This document shows, piece after piece, positions 8,614-17,746 of a stretch of DNA of 64,000 bases. Source of the stretch: Nocardioides abyssi (lineage in GTDB: Bacteria; Actinomycetota; Actinomycetes; Propionibacteriales; Nocardioidaceae); NCBI RefSeq assembly GCF_030412915.1, contig NZ_JAUHJR010000002.1, positions 1-64,000 on the forward strand, written 5' to 3'. Numbering within the stretch: the first letter of the stretch is position 1; every line of letters begins with the position of its first letter. The notes under the pieces were generated by a model. That model ran no database searches, had not been told where the DNA came from, and saw only the letters and a program-made list of their open reading frames with translations. A program made the position numbers and the translations under genes.

Positions 8614-9585
8614 ATGCCCCTCCCCGAGCGCCTCGGTCGCCTCCGGCGCGTCGACCGGCTCGGGGTCGGCGGCTTCGCGACGGTCTGGCTCTACCACGAC
8701 GCCGAGCTCGACTCCGACGTCGCGGTCAAGGCGCTGGCGGAGAACTGGGCGCAGCGGCTCGACGTCCGCGAACGGTTCCTCGAGGAGGCGCGCATCCTGC
8801 GCCGCGCCGACAGCGACCACGTCGTGCGGGTCCACGACATCGGCGAGGCGGACGGCACGCCGTACTTCGTGATGACGTACGCCGACCTCGGCTCGCTCGC
8901 CACGCTGCTCGAGCCGGGGCGGCCGCTGCCGCCCGGCCGGGTGCTCGACCTGGTCGCGCAGGCCGCCGACGGGATCGCGGTGCTGCACGACCTCGGCGTG
9001 GTGCACCGCGACGTCAAGCCGCAGAACCTGCTGCTGCGCAGCGGCGCCAGCACCGGCGAGCGGCTGCTCGTCGCCGACCTCGGCGTCGCGAAGGCGATGC
9101 TGCACGCGAGCGGGTTGACCCAGGTCGTGGGGACTCCGGCGTACATGGCTCCCGAGCAGGCGCTGGGCACCGGCGTCGACCGGCGCGCGGACGTGCACGC
9201 CCTGGCCGCGGTGGCCTACCAGCTGCTCACCGGCGAGCTGGCCCGCACCGGCTCGGTGAGCTCGCTGGCCGTCGCCGGCCTGCCCGTCGCGCCGTCGACC
9301 CTGGCCGACCTGCCGCCGGCCGTCGACGACGTGCTGCTCGGCGCGCTCGACCCCGACCCGGACCGGCGGCCCGACGACGTCGGGTCGTTCGTCACCGGGC
9401 TGCGCCACGCGCTCGGTGGCGGCGCGACCGTCGCCCTGCCCGCCCGTCGACCTCCCGCGGCCGAGCCCGAGCCGGTCGCGGCCGAGCGCTCGCCGGGCTC
9501 GCCCGTGGTCACGGCGCTGCTCGCGGTGCTGGTGCTGCTCGGAGCCTTCGCCGCGGCGTACGCCCTGGTGCGCGCGCTCGGCTGA
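8614..9585 (+). CDS. Membrane-anchored Ser/Thr protein kinase (Hanks type)
   Basis: 323 residues. The kinase domain (about 8-265) has a glycine loop (GVGGFATVW), catalytic Lys in VAVKAL, HRDVKPQN catalytic loop, DLG in place of DFG, and GTPAYMAPEQ activation segment. A short Pro/Ala linker leads to one C-terminal membrane helix (about 295-320) that ends almost at the C-terminus. There is therefore no extracellular sensor domain. It is divergent from an ECF sigma factor, the most obvious candidate substrate (inference). Confidence 0.9.
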   Translation: MPLPERLGRLRRVDRLGVGGFATVWLYHDAELDSDVAVKALAENWAQRLDVRERFLEEARILRRADSDHVVRVHDIGEADGTPYFVMTYADLGSLATLLEPGRPLPPGRVLDLVAQAADGIAVLHDLGVVHRDVKPQNLLLRSGASTGERLLVADLGVAKAMLHASGLTQVVGTPAYMAPEQALGTGVDRRADVHALAAVAYQLLTGELARTGSVSSLAVAGLPVAPSTLADLPPAVDDVLLGALDPDPDRRPDDVGSFVTGLRHALGGGATVALPARRPPAAEPEPVAAERSPGSPVVTALLAVLVLLGAFAAAYALVRALG

Positions 9586-9677
9586 GGCGGTCCTAGGCTG
9601 GGTGTGACCCACGCCACCCCTGCGGGTCGCCCACCCGCCGCACCACCCCCGCGGCCGCACAGAGAGCAGGCACACCC

Positions 9678-10799
9678 ATGTCCGCGACCCACCGCCCCGA
9701 GCACCCTTCGGCCGTCGACGTCCTCGACCACGGCACCGACCACGAGCAGGTCGTCTTCTGCCACGACCCCGCCTCCGGCCTCCGCGCGATCATCGCGATC
9801 CACTCGACCGCCCTCGGCCCCGCGCTCGGCGGCACCCGCTTCCACCCCTACGCCTCCACCGCCGACGCCGTCCGCGACGTGCTCGAGCTCTCGCGCGGCA
9901 TGACCTACAAGGCGGCGCTCGCGGGGCTCGACCTCGGTGGCGGCAAGGCGGTCATCATCGGCGACCCCGCCACCGACAAGAGCGAGGCGCTGCTGCGGGC
10001 CTACGGCCGGTTCGTGGAGTCGCTCGGCGGGCGCTACTACACCGCCTGCGACGTCGGCACCTACAGCGCCGACATGGACCTCGTCGCCCGGGAGAGCAGC
10101 CACGTCACCGGCCGCACCGTCGCCCACGGCGGCGCGGGCGACAGCTCGGTGCTGACGGCGTACGGCGTCTTCCAGGGCATGCGCGCGGCCGCCGAACACA
10201 CCTGGGGCGGCCCGTCGCTGGCCGGCCGGACGGTCGGCGTCGCGGGCGTCGGCAAGGTCGGCCGGCACCTGGTCCGCCACCTGGTCGAGGACGGCGCGGA
10301 CGTCGTGGTCACCGACGTGCACGCCCCCGCCGTCGAGCGGGTGCTCGCCGAGCACGCGGGCAGCTCGGCCGGCTCGGTGCGCGCGGTCGGGTCGACCGCC
10401 GCGCTGGTCGCCGAGCCGCTCGACGTCTACGCGCCGTGCGCGCTCGGGCACGCACTGACCGACGACGTCGTCGAGGTGCTGCAGGCCCGCATCGTGTGCG
10501 GCGCCGCCAACAACCAGCTCGCCCACGCCGGGGTCGACAAGCTGCTCCTCGACCGCGGGATCGTGTACGCGCCCGACTACTGCGTCAACGCCGGCGGCCT
10601 GGTGCAGGTCGCCGACGAGCTCGAGGGGTTCTCCTTCGAGCGCGCACAGCAGCGTGCCGCGGGCATCCACGACACCACGCTGACCGTCCTGCGGACCGCC
10701 ACCGCCGAGGGCGTCTCGCCCGCCGCGGCAGCCGACCGCCTCGCCGAGCGTCGCCTGCGCGACGTCGGACGGCTGCGGGGGATCTGGCTGGGTCGCTGA
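9678..10799 (+). CDS. vdh: Valine (Glu/Leu/Phe/Val family) dehydrogenase
   Basis: NAD-dependent oxidative deamination of branched-chain amino acids, the first catabolic step for valine. The 373 residues match the family length. The N-terminal domain has the catalytic region [18 protein letters not shown], and the C-terminal Rossmann domain has [26 protein letters not shown] and [10 protein letters not shown] are also conserved. The closest family I recall is Streptomyces valine dehydrogenase; leucine dehydrogenase cannot be excluded. Upstream TAGGCT (9594-9599) is a likely -10. A strong hairpin follows the gene. Confidence 0.88.
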   Translation: MSATHRPEHPSAVDVLDHGTDHEQVVFCHDPASGLRAIIAIHSTALGPALGGTRFHPYASTADAVRDVLELSRGMTYKAALAGLDLGGGKAVIIGDPATDKSEALLRAYGRFVESLGGRYYTACDVGTYSADMDLVARESSHVTGRTVAHGGAGDSSVLTAYGVFQGMRAAAEHTWGGPSLAGRTVGVAGVGKVGRHLVRHLVEDGADVVVTDVHAPAVERVLAEHAGSSAGSVRAVGSTAALVAEPLDVYAPCALGHALTDDVVEVLQARIVCGAANNQLAHAGVDKLLLDRGIVYAPDYCVNAGGLVQVADELEGFSFERAQQRAAGIHDTTLTVLRTATAEGVSPAAAADRLAERRLRDVGRLRGIWLGR

Positions 10800-10830
10800 C
10801 CCCGGGCCGATCCTGCGCCCGACAAGCACC

Positions 10831-10874
10831 GACCCGGTCGCCGACCCCGCTCAGGCGGGGCCGGCGGCCGGGTC
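10831..10874. terminator. Bidirectional terminator between vdh and the DUF3073 gene
   Basis: A nested hairpin: outer arms GACCCGG (10831-10837) and CCGGGTC (10868-10874), inner arms CCCCGC (10845-10850) and GCGGGG (10855-10860) around TCAG. It stands between the stops of two convergent genes. There is no T-tract, as usual in high-GC actinomycetes. Confidence 0.7.
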
Positions 10875-10879
10875 ACACG

Positions 10880-11068
10880 TCAGTCGCGCCGCGGCTCCAC
10901 GACGTCAGCCCACTTCTCGAGGATCTCCGGATCGACCTCGGACTCCTGGTGGTCGGTCTCCCCGCCGTGCAGCTCTTGGGCCAACTTCCCGAAGTCCGTC
11001 TCGTGAGTGCGGTACTTCAGGTCGCGGGCGACCTTCGTCTGCTTAGCCTTCGCTCGGCCGCGCCCCAT
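10880..11068 (-). CDS. DUF3073 family protein
   Basis: A 62-residue, highly charged protein starting MGRGRAKAKQTKVARDLKY, the hallmark of the actinobacterial DUF3073 family. A basic N-terminus is followed by TDFGKLAQEL and an acidic tail. The ATG has GAGGGGG about 9 nt upstream. The function of the family is unknown. A SigR/SigH-like promoter lies about 75 nt upstream (separate entry), suggesting a role in thiol or heat stress. Confidence 0.88.
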   Translation of the reverse strand: MGRGRAKAKQTKVARDLKYRTHETDFGKLAQELHGGETDHQESEVDPEILEKWADVVEPRRD

Positions 11069-11141
11069 AGGGTCAGCCCCCTCGCAACTTGGCCGGGGCA
11101 CAGTGGCACCCGGGCTGTCCTCAGAAATTCTCCGTGCCGCC

Positions 11142-11168
11142 AACGCTACCTGTTCGATGGTTGTTCCC
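11142..11168 (-). promoter_or_regulatory. SigR/SigH-type stress promoter of the DUF3073 gene
   Basis: On the minus strand GGGAAC (11163-11168) is followed by exactly 18 nt and GTT (11142-11144). This fits the known SigR (Streptomyces) and SigH (Mycobacterium) pattern GGGAAY-N18-GTT. Transcription would begin about 70 nt before the DUF3073 ATG. The ECF gene at 8024 is not obviously the cognate factor. Confidence 0.5.
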
Positions 11169-11516
11169 GCACGTCCGGGGTCGAACTGGCGCGGCCCGGC
11201 CGCCCGACGGCTCCGCGCGCGACAGCCCTCCCGGGTCGATGTCCGCGTCGACCGACTACCCGAAGTGGTCGCTGAGACCGGCTGACCTGGGCGAACCGGT
11301 CGTTGACGGCACTTCTGGTCGTCCGTCGACGGCTGACCACCCGGGTACGCCGCGCGGGTCGGGGCCGGAGGCGGACGACGGGCGGGCAGGCCCGGTCGTG
11401 GTTGGGTCTGGCGGGCCGGAGCGAGGCACGAGCGCAGGCCTGGTAGACCGGGCCTGCCCGTCCGGCGGGAGCCGCAGGCCCCGACCCCCACCACGGCGTG
11501 CGCAGGTCGGGGTCGC

Positions 11517-11582
11517 CGCTACGGCATCTCCTTCGACTGGTCGCGCCGGCTGCACACCTCCGACCCGGAGTACTACCGCTGG
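11517..11582 (+). pseudogene. Fragment of a leucyl-tRNA synthetase gene
   Basis: In one plus-strand frame the DNA reads [20 protein letters not shown] then RW. This matches the LeuRS catalytic-domain segment (E. coli has a Y-D-W-S-R-E-L-A-T...P-E-Y-Y-R-W run). Similarity stops abruptly on both sides, leaving about 22 codons without start or stop, so it is a remnant. It is followed 20 bp later by a dispersed palindromic repeat. The rest of the 11069-11667 gap shows no convincing gene. Confidence 0.5.
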
Positions 11583-11602
11583 CGTACCCGCGGGCGTCGC
11601 TC

Positions 11603-11640
11603 GGTCTCGAGACAGTTGCCAGGGCGACGTCCTCGACCAG
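11603..11640. repeat. Dispersed palindromic element, copy near the purM 3' end
   Basis: A 38-bp element with ends GGTCTCGA and CTCGACCAG, the same ends as the repeat family found elsewhere in this window. It begins 27 bp beyond the purM stop codon and may act as its terminator. Confidence 0.5.
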
Positions 11641-11667
11641 CCGAGAGCACGGGGAGTCGAGCAGCCG

Positions 11668-12753
11668 CTACCAGCCGGGGTGCTGCCCGGTGAGCCGGAC
11701 CGAGCCGCCGGGGGCGCCGTCGGCCGCGCGGACCTCGCCGGCGACCCAGGCGCGGACGTCGTGCTCGCCGAGCACGCGGACCGCCTCGTCGACGTCGTCG
11801 GCCGGCAGCAGGGCGACCATGCCGACGCCGCAGTTGAGGGTGGCCTCGAGGTCGGCCTGGGAGACGTCGCCGACCCTGCGGACCAGGTCGAAGACCGGCT
11901 GCGGGGTCCAGGTGCCGCGGTCGATGGTCGCGGTGAGCTCGACCGGCATGACCCGCTCGAGGTTGGCGGCCAGGCCGCCGCCGGTGACGTGCGACATCGC
12001 GTGCACGCCGGTGCGGTCGGCGAGCTCCAGGCAGGCCTTGGCGTAGATCCGGGTCGGGGTGAGCAGCTCCTCGCCCAGCGACCGGCCCAGCTCGGGGACG
12101 TTGCGGTCCAGCGACCAGCCGGCGCCGCCGTCGTCGCGGGAGCCGAGAAGGACGTGGCGGACGAGCGAGTAGCCGTTGGAGTGCAGGCCGCTGGCCGCCA
12201 TCGCGAGCACCACGTCGCCGGGCCGGACGCGGCCGGGGCCGAGCAGCCGGTCGGCCTCGACGACGCCGGTGGTGGCGCCGGCGACGTCGTACTCGTCCGG
12301 GCCGAGGAGGCCCGGGTGCTCGGCGGTCTCGCCGCCGACGAGGGCGCAGCCGGCGACCTGGCAGGCCTCGGCGATGCCCTTGACGATCGCCGCGATCCGC
12401 TCGGGGACGACCCGGCCGGTGGCGATGTAGTCGGTCATGAAGAGCGGCTCGGCGCCGCACACGACGAGGTCGTCGACGACCATGCCGACCAGGTCGAAGC
12501 CGATCGTGTCGTGGACGTCCATCGCCTGCGCGATGGCCACCTTGGTGCCGACGCCGTCGGTGGAGGTGGCCAGCAGCGGGCGGGTGTAGCGCAGCAGGGC
12601 GGAGGCGTCGAAGAGGCCGGCGAAACCGCCGAGCCCGCCGATCACCTCGGGCCGGCTGGCCCGGGCGACGTACCCCTTCATCAGCTCGATGGCGGTGTCG
12701 GCCGCCTCGATGTCGACGCCCGCGCGGGCGTAGGCGTTCTGGCCGTCGGTCAC
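11668..12753 (-). CDS. purM: Phosphoribosylformylglycinamidine cyclo-ligase
   Basis: AIR synthetase, the fifth step of purine synthesis: ATP-dependent ring closure of FGAM. 361 residues, normal for the family. The N-terminus reads [20 protein letters not shown], then [40 protein letters not shown] and [13 protein letters not shown], all family blocks. I chose the GTG at 12753 because GAAGGA sits 7 nt before it. An alternative GTG at 12768 overlaps the purF stop as GTGA. It lies immediately downstream of purF, so the two form an operon. Confidence 0.95.
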   Translation of the reverse strand: MTDGQNAYARAGVDIEAADTAIELMKGYVARASRPEVIGGLGGFAGLFDASALLRYTRPLLATSTDGVGTKVAIAQAMDVHDTIGFDLVGMVVDDLVVCGAEPLFMTDYIATGRVVPERIAAIVKGIAEACQVAGCALVGGETAEHPGLLGPDEYDVAGATTGVVEADRLLGPGRVRPGDVVLAMAASGLHSNGYSLVRHVLLGSRDDGGAGWSLDRNVPELGRSLGEELLTPTRIYAKACLELADRTGVHAMSHVTGGGLAANLERVMPVELTATIDRGTWTPQPVFDLVRRVGDVSQADLEATLNCGVGMVALLPADDVDEAVRVLGEHDVRAWVAGEVRAADGAPGGSVRLTGQHPGW

Positions 12754-12764
12754 CGGCTGGTCCT

Positions 12765-14318
12765 TCACGGGTTGTTGAGCACGGGCAGGGCCCGGCCCAT
12801 GGTGGGGGACTTCAACGTCGCCTCGAGCAGGTGCTTGCCGAGCAGCGACTCGTCGGGCAGCTCGACGGGGTACTCGCCCGTGAAGCAGGCCTGGCACAGC
12901 GACTCCGACGGCTGGCCGGTGGCCTCGACCATGCCCTCGAGCGAGATGTAGCCGAGGCTGTCGGCGCCGACGCTGGCGGCGATCTCGTCGACGTCGAGGC
13001 CGTTGGCGATCAGCTCGGCTCGGGTCGCGAAGTCGATGCCGTAGAAGCACGGCCACTTCACCGGCGGGCTGGAGATGCGCACGTGCACCTCGAGCGCACC
13101 GGCCTCGCGGAGCATCCGCACCTGGGCGCGCTGGGTGTTGCCGCGGACGATCGAGTCGTCGACGACGACGATCTTCTTGCCGCGGATCATGTGCTCGAGC
13201 GCGTTGAGCTTGAGCCGGATGCCGAGCTGGCGCAGGGTCTGGCTGGGCTGGATGAAGGTGCGACCGACGTAGGCGTTCTTCACGAAACCCTGGCCGAACG
13301 GGATGCCGCTCTCCTGGGCGTAGCCGGACGCCGCGGGCGTGCCGGACTCGGGCACCGGCATGACCAGGTCGGCCTCGACGGGGAACTCGCGGGCCAGCCG
13401 GCGACCCATCTCGACGCGCGCCTCGTGGACGTTGCGGCCGCTGATGGTGGCGTCGGGGCGGGCGAGGTAGACGTACTCGAAGACGCAGCCCTTGCGCTCG
13501 GGCTCGGCGAACCTGTGCGAGCGCAGGCCCTGGTCGTCGATGACGAGCATCTCGCCGGGCTCGACCTCGCGGACGACGCTGGCGCCGATCGTCGCGAGCG
13601 CGGCGTCCTCGGAGGCCACGACCCACCCGCGGTCGAGCCGGCCCAGCACGAGCGGGCGGATGCCCTGGGGGTCGCGGGCGGCGTACAGCGTGTTCTCGTT
13701 CATCCACACGAAGCAGAACGCGCCGCGCAGGCTCGGCAGCACCTCGAGCGCGCGCTCCTCGAGCGTGCTGTCGGGGTGGTGGGCCAGCAGCGCGGTGACC
13801 AGGCTCGTGTCGTTGGTGACCTCACCGGCGGGGCGGGTGTGCAGGTCCAGCTCGTCGTCGGGCCCGGGCAGCGCGGCGACCATGCCGCGCAGCTCGTGGG
13901 TGTTGATCAGGTTGCCGTTGTGGCCGAGCGCGACCGAGCCGTCGGCGGTGGGGCGGAACGTCGGCTGGGCGTTCTCCCACGTGCTGGCCCCGGTCGTGGA
14001 GTAGCGCGAGTGGCCGATCGCCACGTGGCCCTTGAGGGAGTCCAGCGTGGTCTCGTCGAAGACCTGGGAGACCAGCCCCATGTCCTTGTAGACCAGGATC
14101 TGGCGACCGTTGCTGACCGCGATGCCGGCGGACTCCTGGCCGCGGTGCTGGAGGGCGTAGAGACCGAAGTACGTCAGCTTGGCGACGTCCTCCCCCGGCG
14201 CCCAGACCCCGAAGACCCCGCAGGCGTCCTGCGGTCCGGCCTCCTGCGGGTCCAGCGCGGTGGTGAGCCGGCCGTCACCGCCCCGGCGCGAGCTGCCACT
14301 GCTGCTGAGGTAGGGCAC
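12765..14318 (-). CDS. purF: Amidophosphoribosyltransferase
   Basis: Commits PRPP to purine synthesis by transferring glutamine amide nitrogen. 517 residues with an N-terminal propeptide-like stretch ending before Cys33 (ACGVFGVWAPG), the Ntn glutaminase nucleophile after processing. The C-terminal phosphoribosyltransferase domain has VVVDDSIVRGNT, the PRPP motif. The GTG start has TACGAT 7 nt upstream (14326-14331 on the minus strand), so a leaderless mRNA is likely. Followed directly by purM. Confidence 0.96.
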   Translation of the reverse strand: MPYLSSSGSSRRGGDGRLTTALDPQEAGPQDACGVFGVWAPGEDVAKLTYFGLYALQHRGQESAGIAVSNGRQILVYKDMGLVSQVFDETTLDSLKGHVAIGHSRYSTTGASTWENAQPTFRPTADGSVALGHNGNLINTHELRGMVAALPGPDDELDLHTRPAGEVTNDTSLVTALLAHHPDSTLEERALEVLPSLRGAFCFVWMNENTLYAARDPQGIRPLVLGRLDRGWVVASEDAALATIGASVVREVEPGEMLVIDDQGLRSHRFAEPERKGCVFEYVYLARPDATISGRNVHEARVEMGRRLAREFPVEADLVMPVPESGTPAASGYAQESGIPFGQGFVKNAYVGRTFIQPSQTLRQLGIRLKLNALEHMIRGKKIVVVDDSIVRGNTQRAQVRMLREAGALEVHVRISSPPVKWPCFYGIDFATRAELIANGLDVDEIAASVGADSLGYISLEGMVEATGQPSESLCQACFTGEYPVELPDESLLGKHLLEATLKSPTMGRALPVLNNP

Positions 14319-14421
14319 GCCCCCGATCGTAGCGGCGGCCGCCGGTCAGCCCCGATTCACGACGGCCGACGGGACGACGGGGCGGCGTCCGGGATTCCTC
14401 GACCGGTCCATACCGGTTCCG

Positions 14422-14451
14422 CGGACAGGCATCGCGACCGCTGCGTATCGT
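14422..14451 (+). promoter_or_regulatory. Promoter of the GAF histidine kinase gene
   Basis: CGGACA (14422-14427), 18-nt spacer, TATCGT (14446-14451), about 50 nt before the ATG at 14501. Just upstream, ACCGGT occurs twice (14402-14407 and 14412-14417) with 4 bp between, a possible operator. Confidence 0.4.
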
Positions 14452-14500
14452 GGAGCCACCCCCGCATCTCCACCCTCTCACCACCCTCCTTGGGAGCACG

Positions 14501-16279
14501 ATGTCCTCGCGCCCGACCGCACCGGCCCGTCCGCGGCCGCCGGGGATCTCGTCGGAGGCCCAGGAGTCGCTGCAGCTGATCGCCGAGGGGATCACCGCGA
14601 TCGTCGGCTTCGGCGTCGCCGCCATCGGGCTGGTGCGCGACGACCACCTGGAGATGGTCGCCGTCGCCGGCAGCCCGCAGGCGCGCGAGCAGCTCGTCGG
14701 CCGGCGCACGCCGCTGCACCTGGTCACCAACGAGCTCGAGGTCGCCGACGACTGGGGGCTGCTGAAGTTCGTCCCCCACGAGCGGCTCCAGTCCGACGTG
14801 GAGACCTGGGGCTGGGTCCCCGACCTCGACCCGCTGGAGGGGCCGGACGCCTGGCACCCCCTCGACATGCTCAGCGCCCCGCTGCTCGACGGCGACGGCG
14901 CGATGCGCGGGCTGGTCTCCATCGACCTGCCCGACGACGGCCTCCGTCCCGGACCGGAGCGGCGCCGACTGCTGGAGCGGTACGCCGCGCAGGCGTCGCG
15001 GGCGGTGCTGCGCGCGCTCGAGCGCGAGGAGCTCGAGGAGCAGGTGCGCCTGGCCGAGACCGCGCGCCAGGTGGTGCGCCGCGCGTCCCGGCAGCGGTCG
15101 CTGGGCCGGATCCTCGAGGAGTCCAGCGAGGCGCTCGTCGAGGGCTTCCGCGCGCTCGGCATGTGGATCCAGACCTTCGACGAGGGCGGGCTCGGCAGCG
15201 GCACCATCCACGCCACCGACGGCACGCGGGTCCAGCTGCCGACGGGCATCATCGCGATCGCGGACCGCTCGGCACGCGAGGCGTGGGCCGCCCAGGAGAC
15301 GATCGTCGTGGCGCGCGGCCGGCTGCGCGACCGGCTCAGCGACGGCGAGCGCGAGCAGATCGTCGACTTCCTCGACACCCTCGACATCGGGTCGATCCTC
15401 TTCGTCCCGATCGGGGTGGGCCCCGAGGTGCTCGGCAACCTCGTGCTCACCCGCGCCCACGGCGGCGCGCCGTGGACCGCCACCGAGGCGACCGCCGCCC
15501 TCGACGTCGGCCGCGACCTCGGCACCGCCATCCTCAACGTCCGCGCCTTCGAGCGCGAGCACCGGCTGGTCAAGGAGCTGCAGGCGCTCGACCAGTACAA
15601 GGGCCAGCTGATCGCCACCGTCGCCCACGAGCTGAAGAACCCGCTGACCTCGATCGTCGGCTACCTGGAGATGCTCGAGGCCGAGGAGGTCGACCGCGGG
15701 GTCCAGCAGGCGCTCTCCGCGATGGACCGCGGCGCCCGACGGATGGTCCGCGTCATCGACGACCTGCTGCTGCTCTCCAAGGTCGGCGACCCCAGCAACC
15801 CCGTCATCCCGCGACCCGTCGACCTGCGCGCCGTCGCCGGCGACGTCGTCGACCTCACCAGCCTGGCCGCCCGCAAGCGCGACCTGACCGTCCACGTCGA
15901 GGCGCCGGCGTACCCCGTGCTGGCACTGGGCGACCCCGACGAGCTCGACCGGGTGCTGTCGAACCTGGTCAGCAACGCGGTGAAGTACACCGAGCCCGGC
16001 CGCGCCGTGACCGTCGCGCTCTCCCGCGCCGGCGACGAGGTCGTCGTCGAGTGCCGCGACGAGGGGTTCGGCATCAGCGCCGCGGACCAGGAGCGGCTGT
16101 TCACCGAGTTCTTCCGCTCCACCAACCCCGTCGCGGTCGCGCAGCCGGGCACCGGCCTGGGGCTGGCCATCGTCGCCCGGATCGTCGAGCGCCACGGCGG
16201 CCGGATCGAGCTGGACTCCGAGCTGGGCCGCGGCAGCACCTTCCGGGTGCGGCTCCCCGCCGCCGACCCGGTCTCGTGA
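14501..16279 (+). CDS. Sensor histidine kinase, GAF-GAF-HisKA-HATPase
   Basis: 592 residues, cytosolic. Two GAF-like sensor regions (about 20-170 and 205-350) are joined by a charged helix. HisKA follows, with H376 in LIATVAHELKNPLTSIVG, then HATPase with NAVKYTE, DEGFGI and GTGLGLAIVARIV. The ATG at 14501 has GGGAG about 6 nt before it. There is no adjacent response regulator, so it is an orphan. The stop overlaps the next gene as GTGA. Confidence 0.9.
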   Translation: MSSRPTAPARPRPPGISSEAQESLQLIAEGITAIVGFGVAAIGLVRDDHLEMVAVAGSPQAREQLVGRRTPLHLVTNELEVADDWGLLKFVPHERLQSDVETWGWVPDLDPLEGPDAWHPLDMLSAPLLDGDGAMRGLVSIDLPDDGLRPGPERRRLLERYAAQASRAVLRALEREELEEQVRLAETARQVVRRASRQRSLGRILEESSEALVEGFRALGMWIQTFDEGGLGSGTIHATDGTRVQLPTGIIAIADRSAREAWAAQETIVVARGRLRDRLSDGEREQIVDFLDTLDIGSILFVPIGVGPEVLGNLVLTRAHGGAPWTATEATAALDVGRDLGTAILNVRAFEREHRLVKELQALDQYKGQLIATVAHELKNPLTSIVGYLEMLEAEEVDRGVQQALSAMDRGARRMVRVIDDLLLLSKVGDPSNPVIPRPVDLRAVAGDVVDLTSLAARKRDLTVHVEAPAYPVLALGDPDELDRVLSNLVSNAVKYTEPGRAVTVALSRAGDEVVVECRDEGFGISAADQERLFTEFFRSTNPVAVAQPGTGLGLAIVARIVERHGGRIELDSELGRGSTFRVRLPAADPVS

Positions 16280-17235
16280 CCCGCGCGACCACCCGCCGAG
16301 CGCTCGTCGTCGGCGGTCTCCTCACCACGGCGTACGCCGCCGCGAGCCCGGTGTCGGGTGCGGTCTCGGGTCCTGTGGTCCGGCGGGTGGCGGCCGCGTC
16401 GACGCTGCCGGTGCCCCTCGTCGACCACCCCGACGTGACCGTCGAGCTGCGCCTGTCCGGCCAGGGGCTGGTCGCGACGATCGAGCCGGTCGCGGCGCGG
16501 AGCGGGCCGCTGCCGCTCGCGATCTACCACCACGGCCTGGGCCGCGACACCGAGGCGGTCCTGCTGCGCCGCAGCACCGCCCCGATCCGCGCGCACCTCC
16601 TCGCGGCGGCGATGGGCGGCTACCGGGTGGTGGTCTCCGACTTCGGGGGCTTCCTGTGGGGCAACGAGTGCAACCACCGCCACCTCGACACGGTCATCCG
16701 GGCGCACCGCCGCGCCGGTGGTGCGCCGGGGCCGGTCGCGCTGATCGGCTCCTCGATGGGCGGCGCCGCCGTGCTGTCGTACGCCGGCACGCACCGCCGC
16801 GACGTGGCGTGCGTCGTCGCGCTGCAGCCGGCGCTGAACCTCGCGGCGCTGCGCAGACGCGGGGTGCCGGTGGACCGGGCGTTCGGCGGCCGCTACTCCA
16901 ACGCCGTGCACGGCCCCCGCTCGAGCCCGACCGTCATCGCTCGCGACCGGCGCTCGCTCTACCGCGGCATGCCGATCCGGGTGTGGGCGGGCTCGCTGGA
17001 CCACATCGCGACGCCGGCACTGGTGCGCCGGTTCGAGGCTCTCGTGCGACGTGGGCGGAACCCACAGGTCGAGACCACGATCCTGCCCGGGCTGCGGCAC
17101 GGCGACGAGCTGATCGGCGCCGTGCCGTCCGAGGACCTGGTGGGGTTCCTGCACCGGCACCTGCCGGTGCCGCCGCTGGTGGCGCCGACCGAGCCGGTGG
17201 ACCCCGTCGAGCCCGCGGAGCCCTGGGAGTCCTGA
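16276..17235 (+). CDS. Exported alpha/beta hydrolase
   Basis: 319 residues. The N-terminus ([20 protein letters not shown]) is a signal or anchor with paired Arg, possibly Tat. The hydrolase core has HHGLGRD (oxyanion loop), the nucleophile elbow IGSSMGGAA with S160, and a late GLRHGDE with the probable catalytic His. The C-terminal tail is Pro/Glu-rich. GTGA overlap with the kinase gene means coupled translation. The substrate is unknown. Confidence 0.75.
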   Translation: MTRATTRRALVVGGLLTTAYAAASPVSGAVSGPVVRRVAAASTLPVPLVDHPDVTVELRLSGQGLVATIEPVAARSGPLPLAIYHHGLGRDTEAVLLRRSTAPIRAHLLAAAMGGYRVVVSDFGGFLWGNECNHRHLDTVIRAHRRAGGAPGPVALIGSSMGGAAVLSYAGTHRRDVACVVALQPALNLAALRRRGVPVDRAFGGRYSNAVHGPRSSPTVIARDRRSLYRGMPIRVWAGSLDHIATPALVRRFEALVRRGRNPQVETTILPGLRHGDELIGAVPSEDLVGFLHRHLPVPPLVAPTEPVDPVEPAEPWES

Positions 17236-17251
17236 GTCCTCCGAGGCTCAG
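17232..17251. terminator. Possible terminator between convergent genes
   Basis: CTGAG (17232-17236) and CTCAG (17247-17251), with CC/GG pairs continuing inside, span the two convergent stop codons. The stem is weak. Confidence 0.3.
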
Positions 17252-17736
17252 CGCATCGCGCGGGCGCCCTTCTCGATGGCCTCGCGGATCCGCACGTAGG
17301 TGCCGCAGCGGCAGACGTTGCGGATGCGGTCCAGGTCGGCCTCGGTGATGTCGCGGCCCTCGCGGCGCACCTTCTTCACCAGCGCGACCGCGGCCATGAT
17401 CTGGCCGGGCTGGCAGTAGCCGCACTGGGCGACGTCGAGCTCGAGCCAGGCCTCCTGCATCGGGTGGAGGTCGTCGCCCTTCGCGCCGACGGTCGCGGGC
17501 AGGCCCTCGATGGTGGTGACCTTGTCGGTCCTCTTCAGGTCACCGACCTTGACCGAGCAGGGGTTGAAGGCCTTGCCGTTGATGTGGCTGGTGCACGCCT
17601 TGCAGACGTTGATGCCGCAGCCGTACTTCGGGCCGGTGACGCCGAGGAGGTCGCGCAGGACCCAGAGCACGCGGACGTCGTCCTTGACGTCGACGGTGAC
17701 GGGCTTGCCATTGAGGATGAAGGTCTGCTTGGGCAC
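17248..17736 (-). CDS. Molybdenum hydroxylase [2Fe-2S] small subunit (isoquinoline 1-oxidoreductase alpha-like)
   Basis: 162 residues with both [2Fe-2S] domains of the xanthine-oxidase family. The plant ferredoxin-type cluster has [15 protein letters not shown] and a later Cys. The second cluster has [10 protein letters not shown] and NVCRCGTY. It passes electrons from the molybdenum subunit to an acceptor. The GTG start has AGGAG 7 nt upstream, which overlaps the stop codon of the large-subunit gene. The two genes are 10 bp apart and form an operon. Confidence 0.9.
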   Translation of the reverse strand: MPKQTFILNGKPVTVDVKDDVRVLWVLRDLLGVTGPKYGCGINVCKACTSHINGKAFNPCSVKVGDLKRTDKVTTIEGLPATVGAKGDDLHPMQEAWLELDVAQCGYCQPGQIMAAVALVKKVRREGRDITEADLDRIRNVCRCGTYVRIREAIEKGARAMR

Positions 17737-17746
17737 GGCAGGGCTC

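Noticed and set aside
9604-9903. Short Pro-rich frame before and over the start of vdh
   Set aside because: It overlaps the dehydrogenase start in another frame and has low-complexity composition.
11668-13707. A 679-codon frame that seems to fuse purM to an upstream sequence
   Set aside because: The upstream half is purF read out of frame. purM has its own start with GAAGGA, so there is no fusion.
14357-16195. Minus-strand 612-codon frame opposite the GAF kinase
   Set aside because: Shadow of the kinase gene; Val/Gly/Asp/Arg-rich with no recognisable domain.
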